Shown here: piece after piece, positions 1 through 5,123 of the stretch
Position numbering within the stretch: the stretch's first letter is position 1
How the letters are laid out: every line of letters starts with the position of its first letter
The notes under the pieces: generated by a model
What the model was told of the DNA's origin: nothing
The model's database searches: none
Seen by the model: the letters and a program-made list of their open reading frames with translations, nothing else
Made by a program: the position numbers and the translations under genes
NCBI GenBank assembly: GCA_029857995.1
Contig: JAOUFZ010000112.1
Location: forward strand, 1-5,123
DNA from: Dehalococcoidia bacterium
GTDB lineage: Bacteria; Chloroflexota; Dehalococcoidia; GIF9; AB-539-J10
DNA length: 5,123 nucleotides
Direction: 5' to 3'

Positions 1-305
1 GAACGGTGGCACGACTTGGGATCATCTACACAGTCCACAGGGCCGATAGAGCCCTCAAGCAGTTGAACAATCTCAGTAAGCTTGACCTCTGCGGGCGGCT
101 TAAGCAGCAAGACACCACCCCGAGCTCCTCGTGTGCTCTTCACCAGGCCGGCAGCTATAAGAGGAGCAACCAAATGCCCCAGATACGGGAGTGAAACCTC
201 CTGCCTCCGGGCGATATCCTTTAATAGAACCAACCCTTCATCTTGATGAAGAGCCAAATCTAGAAGTGCCCTGAGTCCATATCTACCTTTAGTAGAAAGT
301 TTCAT
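1..305 (-). CDS. Rrf2/IscR-family transcriptional regulator, N-terminal part (runs off left edge)
   Basis: The reverse strand reads 101 codons from an ATG at 305-303 without a stop to the window edge; the C-terminus lies outside. The protein opens with MKLSTKGRYGLRALLDLALH, the signature start of the Rrf2 family. A winged helix-turn-helix follows: IARRQEVSLPYLGHLVAPLI at about residues 31-50, then the wing TRGARGGVLLLKPP at 58-71. Residues 84-100 (EGSIGPVDCVDDPKSCH) match the family segment carrying cluster-ligand cysteines: Cys92 and Cys99 are visible, and a third would lie beyond the edge. A GAGG ribosome site (314-311) sits 5 nt before the ATG. Members sense Fe-S status, cysteine or nitric oxide and usually repress their own operon. 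In many bacteria they precede cysteine desulfurase and scaffold genes, which would lie to the left here (inference). Family assignment is secure; the signal sensed is unknown. Confidence 0.94.
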   Translation of the reverse strand, partial: MKLSTKGRYGLRALLDLALHQDEGLVLLKDIARRQEVSLPYLGHLVAPLIAAGLVKSTRGARGGVLLLKPPAEVKLTEIVQLLEGSIGPVDCVDDPKSCHR

Positions 306-322
306 TGAATCCTCATGGATTG

Positions 323-352
323 TTGACAAAACTAATTAACTTTGTACATAAT
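323..352 (+). promoter_or_regulatory. Predicted sigma-70-type promoter for cysS
   Basis: A perfect -35 box TTGACA (323-328) is followed after 18 bp by CATAAT (347-352), a 5/6 match to TATAAT. The predicted transcription start near 359 gives a 5' leader of about 100 nt before the cysS start codon. The -10 box overlaps the -10 box of the divergent promoter for the Rrf2-type gene. This is a consensus match only. Confidence 0.6.
326..345. promoter_or_regulatory. Imperfect palindrome, candidate operator for the Rrf2-type regulator
   Basis: The 20-bp sequence ACAAAACTAATTAACTTTGT pairs ACAAA (326-330) with TTTGT (341-345) around a TAATTA core; 16 of 20 positions are symmetric. It covers the end of the cysS -35 box and the spacer, and the start-point region of the Rrf2-type gene, so a bound dimer would block both. 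Rrf2-family proteins bind AT-rich dyads of about this size and commonly autoregulate. Ownership by this regulator is inferred from location. Confidence 0.4.
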
Positions 353-376
353 AACGCGGTTTGATGACCTTGTCAA
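348..376 (-). promoter_or_regulatory. Predicted sigma-70-type promoter for the Rrf2-family gene
   Basis: On the reverse strand a perfect TTGACA (376-371) is followed after 17 bp by TATTAT (353-348), a 5/6 match. The predicted start point is near 341, leaving a leader of about 36 nt before the regulator's ATG. Spacing and both hexamers are close to optimal, so this is the better of the two divergent promoters. Confidence 0.65.
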
Positions 377-459
377 GTTTTTGAAAATCTAGCCGAATTG
401 AGATATTATTCGATGAATAAGAGTGAGACAGTTGTGAGTCACCCTCTGGGGGAAAAGAG

Positions 460-1824
460 ATGAAGATATTTAATACTTTAACCGGACAGAAGGAAGATTT
501 TCGTGACCGCAACGGAGTGGTAACCATGTATGTCTGTGGGATTACTGCTTATGACGAAAGCCATATCGGGCATGCCATGACTTACATAATCTTCGATGTA
601 ATCAAGCGCTATCTAGGATTCAAAGGCTATAAAGTTAAACACGTACAAAACTTTACCGACATAGACGATAAAATTATAGAGCGTGCCAATCAATCAGGAG
701 TTCCGCCAGCGGAACTGGCCAATAAATACACTGACCAATATTTCGCTAATATGGATGCATTAAATGTAGAGCGAGCGGATGTCTATCCCAAGGCAACCGA
801 AGAAATACCAAAAGTTATTGAAATTATCCAAGGCCTGCTAGTAAAGGGTTATGCATACGAGTCTGAGGGGAGTGTTTACTTCCGCGTCAGGAATTTCCCT
901 GACTATGGCAAACTGAGTCACCGGAACTTATCAGACATGATTTCCAAAACAGGTACTTACGAAGAAAAGAAGGAATATCCGTTAGATTTCGCCTTATGGA
1001 AGGCGTCAAAGCCTGGTGAACCCTTCTGGGAGAGTCCCTGGGGGAAGGGTAGGCCAGGGTGGCATATAGAGTGCAGTGCTATGGCGTTAAAGTACCTCGG
1101 CAACACTATTGATATCCATGGTGGCGGGCAAGACCTTGTCTTCCCTCATCACGAGAATGAAATAGCTCAATCAGAAAGTTTTACCCGGGAGACTCCTTTT
1201 GTCCGATACTGGCTACATAATGGGCTGATGCAGCAGGATAAGCAAAAAATGAGTAAGAGTACAGGTAATTTGGTAAGCATCAAAGATGCTCTAGACCGCT
1301 TTAGCTCTGACGCCATTCGCCTTTTTGTCCTCGGCTCACATTACAGAAGTCCGCTTAGCTATAGTGAAGAGGCTTTGGAAGCAAGCGAAAGGGGAGTAGA
1401 AAGACTGCGCTCGGCATTGGGTCAGAAAGGTGATGGAGATAAAGGGATTGCCATACTTGATGTGAAGCCCTTCGAGCAGAAATTTGTCGAAGCCATGGAC
1501 GATGACTTCAATACTGCGCAGGCAATAGCAGTACTCTTCGAATTGACGAGGGAAATAAACAGGGGCGCTGAACAGGGTGCAAATATAACTAAAGCGCAAC
1601 ATACCCTCCTGAAGCTAGCAGGCATTCTAGGTCTTACTTTAAAGGAAAAAACACAGACCACATCTGACACGGAAGCATTTATCAGTCTCCTGGCATCCAC
1701 CAGGGATGATCTACGTCAGAACCAGCAATGGAAGCTCGCCGATAAAATTAGGAATGGATTAGCCGATTTAGGGGTAATCATTGAAGACACCCCTCATGGA
1801 ACAAGGTGGAAGTATAAGGCGTAA
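460..1824 (+). CDS. cysS: Cysteinyl-tRNA synthetase (CysRS)
   Basis: This cytoplasmic class I aminoacyl-tRNA synthetase charges tRNA-Cys with cysteine using ATP. At 454 residues it is close to the usual bacterial length of about 460. The HIGH motif is residues 35-38 and KMSKS is 263-267. The zinc site that selects the cysteine thiol is complete by alignment with the E. coli enzyme: Cys26, Cys205 (in WHIECSAM), His230 and Glu234 (in HHENE), with the thiol-stacking Trp201 also present. The DALR-type helical domain is near 340-395 (MDDDFNTAQAIAVLFE), and the C-terminal anticodon-binding tail ends in the typical GTRWKY. The ATG at 460 follows a G-rich ribosome site (448-452) 7 nt upstream. Two in-frame stops (TAA, TAG) end it. 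It appears monocistronic, divergent from the Rrf2-family gene. No truncation or missing catalytic residue is seen. Confidence 0.99.
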   Translation: MKIFNTLTGQKEDFRDRNGVVTMYVCGITAYDESHIGHAMTYIIFDVIKRYLGFKGYKVKHVQNFTDIDDKIIERANQSGVPPAELANKYTDQYFANMDALNVERADVYPKATEEIPKVIEIIQGLLVKGYAYESEGSVYFRVRNFPDYGKLSHRNLSDMISKTGTYEEKKEYPLDFALWKASKPGEPFWESPWGKGRPGWHIECSAMALKYLGNTIDIHGGGQDLVFPHHENEIAQSESFTRETPFVRYWLHNGLMQQDKQKMSKSTGNLVSIKDALDRFSSDAIRLFVLGSHYRSPLSYSEEALEASERGVERLRSALGQKGDGDKGIAILDVKPFEQKFVEAMDDDFNTAQAIAVLFELTREINRGAEQGANITKAQHTLLKLAGILGLTLKEKTQTTSDTEAFISLLASTRDDLRQNQQWKLADKIRNGLADLGVIIEDTPHGTRWKYKA

Positions 1825-1860
1825 TAGATAGCTGTCACAGTACGACCAGAAATCTCCATG

Positions 1861-1914
1861 GGAATCCCTCTCTTTTGAAGGGAGAGGACAGGCGAGGATG
1901 TATTCCCCCTCTCC
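1861..1914. repeat. C/T-rich palindromic intergenic repeat downstream of cysS
   Basis: CCTCTCTT (1867-1874) pairs with GGGAGAGG (1880-1887), with two G-T pairs. The same GGAGAGG (1881-1887) also pairs perfectly with CCTCTCC at 1908-1914, so two alternative hairpins compete. The style (CCCTCTC... GAAGGGAGAGG ...CCCCTCTCC) resembles palindromic repeats scattered between genes in many bacterial genomes. It might slow or end transcription from cysS, but no T-tract follows either stem, so it is not called a Rho-independent terminator. A 9-bp direct repeat, ATCTCCATG, flanks it at 1852-1860 and 1943-1951. Confidence 0.5.
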
Positions 1915-2027
1915 TGCCCACCGCCCACTATAAAATTGCCGCATCTCCATGAATCTTAACGGGATTTTAGCATTTACATGTTACAATTCAAAGGTTAGAT
2001 GTCAAGAATCAAAATGACGACTCAAAA

Positions 2028-2057
2028 TGTAAAGCGTTTACAAGCTGGGCCTATAAA
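2028..2057 (+). promoter_or_regulatory. Perfect 15-bp palindrome next to a TATAAA box, candidate regulated promoter
   Basis: TGTAAAGCGTTTACA (2028-2042) is a perfect 6+6 inverted repeat around GCG. A -10-like TATAAA lies at 2052-2057. There is no good -35 hexamer at the right distance; the left arm TGTAAA would occupy that position with an 18-bp spacer. This layout suits a promoter needing an activator, or one blocked by a repressor. Transcription would start near 2064 and read into the lipoprotein gene. The binding protein is not identifiable from sequence. Confidence 0.35.
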
Positions 2058-2131
2058 TCAGGTAACCACAAGAATTTGGAGACCAGAAACCAAGAAAAGA
2101 GATAGTACCGTGATATAGTGTATAGAGATTA

Positions 2132-2173
2132 AGTTGCTGGAGGCAACTGATTGTTGACTGGTTTCTTCCAGCA
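2132..2173 (+). promoter_or_regulatory. Leader with two mutually exclusive hairpins before the lipoprotein gene
   Basis: AGTTGC (2132-2137) pairs perfectly with GCAACT (2143-2148) over a 5-nt loop. The overlapping TGCTGGA (2135-2141) pairs perfectly with TCCAGCA (2167-2173), so the two stems cannot coexist. A CTGG/CCAG stem (2158-2161 with 2168-2171) is also possible. This resembles a switching leader, but it matches no riboswitch class I recognise, and there is no T-tract or clear hiding of the ribosome site (GAAGG, 2219-2223). The remaining sequence of 1915-2131 holds no gene that I can see. Confidence 0.25.
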
Positions 2174-2233
2174 TCAGTGGTTAGCTCTGCTGAGATTGGA
2201 GAAGCCGCAAACTAAGAAGAAGGTTGCTACGCA

Positions 2234-3808
2234 GTGAAAAGAATTGTCTTCCTGATTATGGCCAGTCTTCTGGTGATAGGGTTGGTACTACCGGGCTGTG
2301 GTGCAGCAAAACCCGAGCCAGTACTCTATGCCTTCGAAGGTGGGAAAATTAATATCGGTATAGCCGGGGAACTGAACTACACGGCTGGCGTGATGCAATG
2401 GACAGGCGCCACGCTGGCACAGGAGGCAATCAACCGCAATGGTGGGGTAGACATCGACGGCGTGTCTTATGTTTTGGAGTTGGTTCCCATAGAGACCGGC
2501 GAAGAAACCGTGGATCCTACTGGTCTCACTGGCGTGTTGGCTCTTACGACAGCGATAGACAACGTGGACTTCATCCTCGGCGGTTTCCGAACAGAAGCCA
2601 TTGAGGTCTACCGAGATGTGGCTATAGAGAAGGGGGTGATTTTCATCAACTGTGGTGCTGCCACGGAGGCACTACAGCACAGTGTAGTTGACGATTACGC
2701 GGCCTACCGGTTCTGGTTCAAGGGCACGCCGTATAATGAATATTTCATGGGGCAGAGCGTTGTTAGGATACTAGGAACTGCTGCAACGAGGCTGAGAGAG
2801 CAAATGGGAGTAGCGGCTGATTATACGCTGAATGCCGCCATAATCGCTGATAATCTGGCATGGGCCTATAAGCAGGTAGTAGTTATCATGGAATTGCTGC
2901 AGGGTATAAACGTGAACCTTGTCGGTAGCCCATACTGGGTAGATGCAACGGGAGGCACAGTGAAAATGGAGAGTGCGCTGACCTCGATAGGAGCCTTAGA
3001 TCCCCAGTTTATCATCCCTGTCTTCTCTGGCAATGCTGGCGCTCTCTATGATATGCTGCGCGGATCTTACGTACCGAATGCTATGTCGGTGGGCATTAAC
3101 GTGATGGCCCAGCTTAGGAGCCCTTGGGGTGCTGGTAACCTTACCGCAGCTCCCCCCGGTGGCCCCGCTTGTGCTTACGAAGTCATGCTGGATACCTGGG
3201 CAGAGGGGGTAGAGCAAACCGAGAAGACGGGAAATTTCCTTACCGTGTTCACGAATTCTACCTCAGGAGAGTACCCACTCAATACCGCTGCTACCTATGA
3301 TGCTCTTCTGGGTCTGCAGAAGGCTATCGAAGCGGTGGCTTGGTACAACGCGGTTAACGGAACTGCATACGCGCGGGCTGAGGACATTATTCAGTGGCTG
3401 GAAGACCCGGCAAATGCTCAGGTCACCACGACCGGCTTGACTGCCTATTATCCCGGGCCGGGAACGACAGCGGCCGGGAAGCCAGCACTCACTGAGGCTC
3501 AGGTACGTTCGCTGTATGATCTTGGTAGCGACAACTATACGTATAAGTATGATGCGAAGGACTGGACAATGCCGGCGCATACCACTCACGACCTGGTCTA
3601 CGGCCCTGGCTTCTTGACCGGCATTGGCGCCCAGTGGCAGTGGGATGCAGAGGCTGGTACATGGAAGAAGGTTGGCGTCTGGCCAATGGATTTCGGAGAC
3701 GGATACGATGAGGCCTTGACTGACCAGTACGGCTGCTGGAACTTTGCGTACAACGGCACGAAGCCCCTTGTAATACCACAGAACATAATCGACCATCACA
3801 AGCCCTAG
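2234..3808 (+). CDS. ABC transporter substrate-binding lipoprotein, branched-chain amino acid (Peripla_BP_6) type
   Basis: A predicted extracytoplasmic lipoprotein of 524 residues that would deliver a small ligand to an ABC importer. The start is GTG with GAAGG 10 nt upstream. It puts a proper signal peptide at the N-terminus: MKR, a hydrophobic stretch (residues 4-20) and a lipobox-like LPGC with Cys22 as the lipidated residue. The mature part begins near 39 with INIGIAGELN, then an AQEAINRNGGV helix (62-72) and DFILGGFRTEAI (112-123). This is the order seen in LivK-like type I periplasmic binding proteins ('IGxxGPLTG ... A.xxINxxGGI'). It is much longer than the usual 370-400 residues; the extra length includes an aromatic- and Gly-rich C-terminus (about 429-505). 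Cys140, Cys313 and Cys501 remain after processing. No permease or ATPase gene is adjacent. The family call is good; the ligand is unknown and need not be an amino acid. Confidence 0.85.
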   Translation: MKRIVFLIMASLLVIGLVLPGCGAAKPEPVLYAFEGGKINIGIAGELNYTAGVMQWTGATLAQEAINRNGGVDIDGVSYVLELVPIETGEETVDPTGLTGVLALTTAIDNVDFILGGFRTEAIEVYRDVAIEKGVIFINCGAATEALQHSVVDDYAAYRFWFKGTPYNEYFMGQSVVRILGTAATRLREQMGVAADYTLNAAIIADNLAWAYKQVVVIMELLQGINVNLVGSPYWVDATGGTVKMESALTSIGALDPQFIIPVFSGNAGALYDMLRGSYVPNAMSVGINVMAQLRSPWGAGNLTAAPPGGPACAYEVMLDTWAEGVEQTEKTGNFLTVFTNSTSGEYPLNTAATYDALLGLQKAIEAVAWYNAVNGTAYARAEDIIQWLEDPANAQVTTTGLTAYYPGPGTTAAGKPALTEAQVRSLYDLGSDNYTYKYDAKDWTMPAHTTHDLVYGPGFLTGIGAQWQWDAEAGTWKKVGVWPMDFGDGYDEALTDQYGCWNFAYNGTKPLVIPQNIIDHHKP

Positions 3809-3827
3809 AGCACTTGGAGCCATCACA

Positions 3828-3954
3828 GAGATTGCCGAGCTTCGCAGGCCATGACACCCTCCCGTGTCTTTGCGAGGCTGACGAAGTCAACCAAAGCAAT
3901 CTCGGTGGAGGGGCGTGGAGATTACCACATACCTATCAGGTGCTCGCAATGACA
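3828..3954. repeat. Degenerate palindromic intergenic repeat (GCAATCTC / TTGCGAG type)
   Basis: Three related modules lie just after the lipoprotein gene. One runs GAGATTGCC (3828-3836) to ATGACA (3851-3856). A second, in the opposite orientation, runs GTCTTTGCGAG (3866-3876) to GCAATCTC (3896-3903). A third runs GAGATTAC (3918-3925) to CTCGCAATGAC (3943-3953). The second and third form an inverted pair: the outer ends match 10 of 11 bases and the inner ends 7 of 8, giving an 88-nt hairpin. I recognise the general 'GTCATTGCGAGG... GAAGCAATCTC' repeat found in many bacterial genomes. It may act as an mRNA 3' end barrier (inference). Confidence 0.7.
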
Positions 3955-3995
3955 AATGAGAAATGGTTCAGAGTGCCCAGAACCTCTTAAGTGGC

Positions 3996-4024
3996 TAGAC
4001 ATTGGCTGACGACGGGCGTATACT
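3996..4024 (+). promoter_or_regulatory. Predicted sigma-70-type promoter for the thi4 operon
   Basis: TAGACA (3996-4001) is a 5/6 match to the -35 consensus, followed after an ideal 17 bp by TATACT (4019-4024), a 5/6 match to the -10 consensus. The predicted start near 4031 gives a leader of about 205 nt that includes the whole AT-rich inverted repeat. No better promoter is seen between the lipoprotein gene and thi4. Confidence 0.55.
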
Positions 4025-4084
4025 AGCTGGCACGTCTTCAAAGCTGCTGCTCCTGTAGCTAAAGGGAGGCCGACTAAGAGGAGA

Positions 4085-4236
4085 AAACTCTAAGCACTAA
4101 ATACGAAATGCTAAACAAAAGAAAGGAAAAAGTTAATTCCTCTCATCAAAACTCTAATGCGCAGAACAAGCGGGTCGTGAAGTTTGGAATTAGGGCCTGC
4201 AATTTGTTTAGGATTTAGGTACTAGGATTTAGGATT
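4085..4236. repeat. Long imperfect AT-rich inverted repeat forming the thi4 leader
   Basis: The left arm (about 4085-4140) is rich in CTAA and AAA steps and includes CTAAACAAA (4111-4119) and TAATTCC (4134-4140). The right arm (about 4186-4236) carries the complements GGAATTA (4186-4192) and TTTGTTTAG (4203-4211), then GGATTTAGG-type steps up to the start codon. Two perfect matches of 9 and 7 bp plus weaker pairing outward support one long hairpin. The 'CTAAATAC... CTAAACAAA / TTTGTTTAGGATTTAG' style recalls non-coding repeats seen between genes in several anaerobic lineages. No coding signal is seen inside. Confidence 0.6.
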
Positions 4237-5016
4237 ATGGATGAAGTCACTATTTCTCGTGCCATTGTCGAAAGCTACATGAAGGACTTCATGGAAGCCA
4301 TGGAGACTGATGTTGCCATAGCTGGGGCAGGACCGGCTGGGCTTGTTACTGCATACTACCTGGCGAAAGAGGGAATAGAGGTAGTAGTATTTGAGAGGCA
4401 GCTTCGTGTTGGCGGCGGTATGTCCGGTGGAGGAATGATGTTTAACCGCATCGTCGTTCAAGAGGAAGGCAAGCGGATATTAGATGAGTTTGATGTAGCA
4501 ACCAAAGAATACCGAAAAGGGTACCACGTTGCTGATTCGCTGGAGGCTGTTTCCACTATCTGCTCCAGGGCTATACGAGCCGGGGCGAAGGTTTTCAATT
4601 TGATTAGCGTTGAAGACGTGATGATTCGGGAAGGGGACAGGATAACCGGGCTTGTTTTGAATTGGAGCGCCGTTTCTTGGTCGAAGCTTCACGTGGACCC
4701 CTTAACTGTCAGGTGTAAGCTGGCTGTTGATGCCACCGGGCATGATGCCGAAGTCTGCTCTATCGTGGTAAGGAAGGTAGGTCCGAAGTTGAGGACGAAG
4801 ACGGGTGAGGTTATGGGGGAGAAGTCCATGTGGGCTGAGAGAGGGGAGAAGGAGATATTGAGAAACACTAGGGAAGTCTATCCCGGGTTGGTGGTCGCTG
4901 GTATGACAGCGAACGCCGTTTTTGGGTCTCCGAGGATGGGAGCCATTTTTGGTGGTATGCTTTTATCCGGTAAAAAGGCTGCCCGAGTGGCTATGAAATC
5001 ACTTAAGCAAGGCTAG
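4237..5016 (+). CDS. thi4: Thi4-family adenosine diphosphate thiazole synthase, predicted sulfide-dependent (histidine type)
   Basis: This enzyme makes the thiazole half of thiamine as ADP-thiazole from NAD and glycine; it is cytosolic and iron-dependent in this family. The 259-residue length fits archaeal-type Thi4. The N-terminal dinucleotide-binding motif is GAGPAG (residues 30-35), with FERQ at 52-55 ending the second strand. GGGMSGGGMMFN (59-70), DATGHD (165-170) and GMTANAVFGSPRMGAIFGGM (222-241) are family blocks. At the place where yeast and plant suicide enzymes have their sulfur-donating Cys (SCMDP), this protein has His152 in LHVDPLT (151-157). That marks the catalytic type using free sulfide and is typical of anaerobes. 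The ATG at 4237 has AGGA 9 nt upstream (4224-4227); later ATGs (residue 15, 19 or 22) would trim only the variable N-terminus. It probably shares an operon with the gene 7 nt downstream. Databases sometimes label such proteins ribose-1,5-bisphosphate isomerase, which fits less well. Confidence 0.93.
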   Translation: MDEVTISRAIVESYMKDFMEAMETDVAIAGAGPAGLVTAYYLAKEGIEVVVFERQLRVGGGMSGGGMMFNRIVVQEEGKRILDEFDVATKEYRKGYHVADSLEAVSTICSRAIRAGAKVFNLISVEDVMIREGDRITGLVLNWSAVSWSKLHVDPLTVRCKLAVDATGHDAEVCSIVVRKVGPKLRTKTGEVMGEKSMWAERGEKEILRNTREVYPGLVVAGMTANAVFGSPRMGAIFGGMLLSGKKAARVAMKSLKQG

Positions 5017-5023
5017 ATTTGCT

Positions 5024-5123
5024 ATGGCAAAGACGATAGCTGAAATCAACGAGAAGATCAAAGAAGGTAAGGCTGTGGTGGTGACCGCGGAAGAAGTGAT
5101 CGACATCGCCAGGGAAAAGGGCA
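5024..5123 (+). CDS. Homocysteine-biosynthesis (DUF39/HcyBio) family protein, N-terminal fragment
   Basis: An ATG 7 nt after the thi4 stop opens a frame of 33 codons that runs off the right edge. It begins MAKTIAEINEKIKEGKAVVV, followed by TAEEVIDIAREKG. This strongly resembles the N-terminus of the DUF39 family (the MA1821-like proteins linked genetically to homocysteine formation from aspartate semialdehyde and sulfide in methanogens, also found in anaerobic bacteria). The first lysine-rich helix and the 'GKAVVVTAEE' strand are the recognisable parts; the conserved Cys region is outside the window. An AAGG at 5009-5012, inside the end of thi4, could be its ribosome site, suggesting translational coupling. 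The identification rests on recall of a short segment. Confidence 0.7.
   Translation, partial: MAKTIAEINEKIKEGKAVVVTAEEVIDIAREKG

Noticed and set aside
6..194. Plus-strand open frame of 62 codons at the left edge
   Set aside because: It lies antisense to the well-supported Rrf2-family gene, has no ribosome site and no recognisable protein character.
359..459. Possible T-box leader upstream of cysS
   Set aside because: Only about 100 nt from the predicted start to the ATG, no TGGNACCGCG-like antiterminator motif, and no terminator before the gene. A 9-bp GTGAGTCAC palindrome (434-442) is present, but alone it shows nothing.
2187..2195. CTGAGA motif in the lipoprotein leader as a TPP riboswitch core
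   Set aside because: No second conserved TPP element follows, and the downstream gene is not a recognisable thiamine gene.
3263..3899. Reverse-strand open frames of 187 and 136 codons over the end of the lipoprotein gene
   Set aside because: They are shadows of the real gene on the other strand, with low-complexity Ser/Arg/Pro-rich translations and no family resemblance.
3965..3984. GGTTC/GAACC hairpin as a terminator or tRNA T-arm
   Set aside because: Only a 5-bp stem with a 10-nt loop, no T-tract, and no tRNA-like arms or CCA-end context around it.
4028..4045. Sigma-54 promoter (TGGCACG at 4028-4034)
   Set aside because: The -24 half fits, but the required TTGC at -12 is missing (CAAAGC instead).
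4031..4236. TPP riboswitch upstream of thi4
   Set aside because: The expected conserved CTGAGA and ACC...GATCTGG-like elements are absent; the leader is explained by the AT-rich inverted repeat instead.

Overview
The window looks like a piece of an anaerobic bacterial chromosome, possibly a Dehalococcoidia-type Chloroflexota or similar subsurface lineage. This rests on three things: an oxygen-sensitive-chemistry (histidine-type) Thi4 followed by a homocysteine-biosynthesis (DUF39) gene, a long branched-chain-amino-acid-type binding lipoprotein, and long intergenic gaps filled with degenerate palindromic repeats. The taxonomic call is inference from gene content; there is no rRNA or tRNA in the window.

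Layout. Positions 305 to 1 (minus strand) hold the N-terminal part of an Rrf2/IscR-type regulator that runs off the left edge. It is divergent from cysS (460-1824, plus), and the 154-bp gap holds two good sigma-70-type promoters whose -10 boxes overlap, plus a palindrome suited to regulator binding. Positions 1825-2233 are intergenic, with a C/T-rich palindromic repeat, a perfect 15-bp palindrome next to a TATAAA box, and a leader with mutually exclusive hairpins. The lipoprotein gene occupies 2234-3808 (GTG start). Positions 3809-4236 are intergenic, with a 'GCAATCTC / TTGCGAG' palindromic repeat, a good promoter (3996-4024) and a 150-bp AT-rich inverted repeat that ends exactly at the next start codon. 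thi4 is at 4237-5016, and a DUF39 homocysteine-biosynthesis gene starts at 5024 and runs off the right edge.

How the genes relate. Four of the five genes touch sulfur: an Rrf2 regulator with Fe-S-type cysteines, cysteinyl-tRNA synthetase, a thiazole synthase predicted to use free sulfide, and a family tied to homocysteine formation from sulfide. thi4 and the DUF39 gene are 7 bp apart and probably one operon. The lipoprotein gene has no permease or ATPase partner here. I see no strong case for a wholly new system. The most interesting material is regulatory: the overlapping divergent promoters, the repeat-derived thi4 leader, and the structured leader before the lipoprotein gene.
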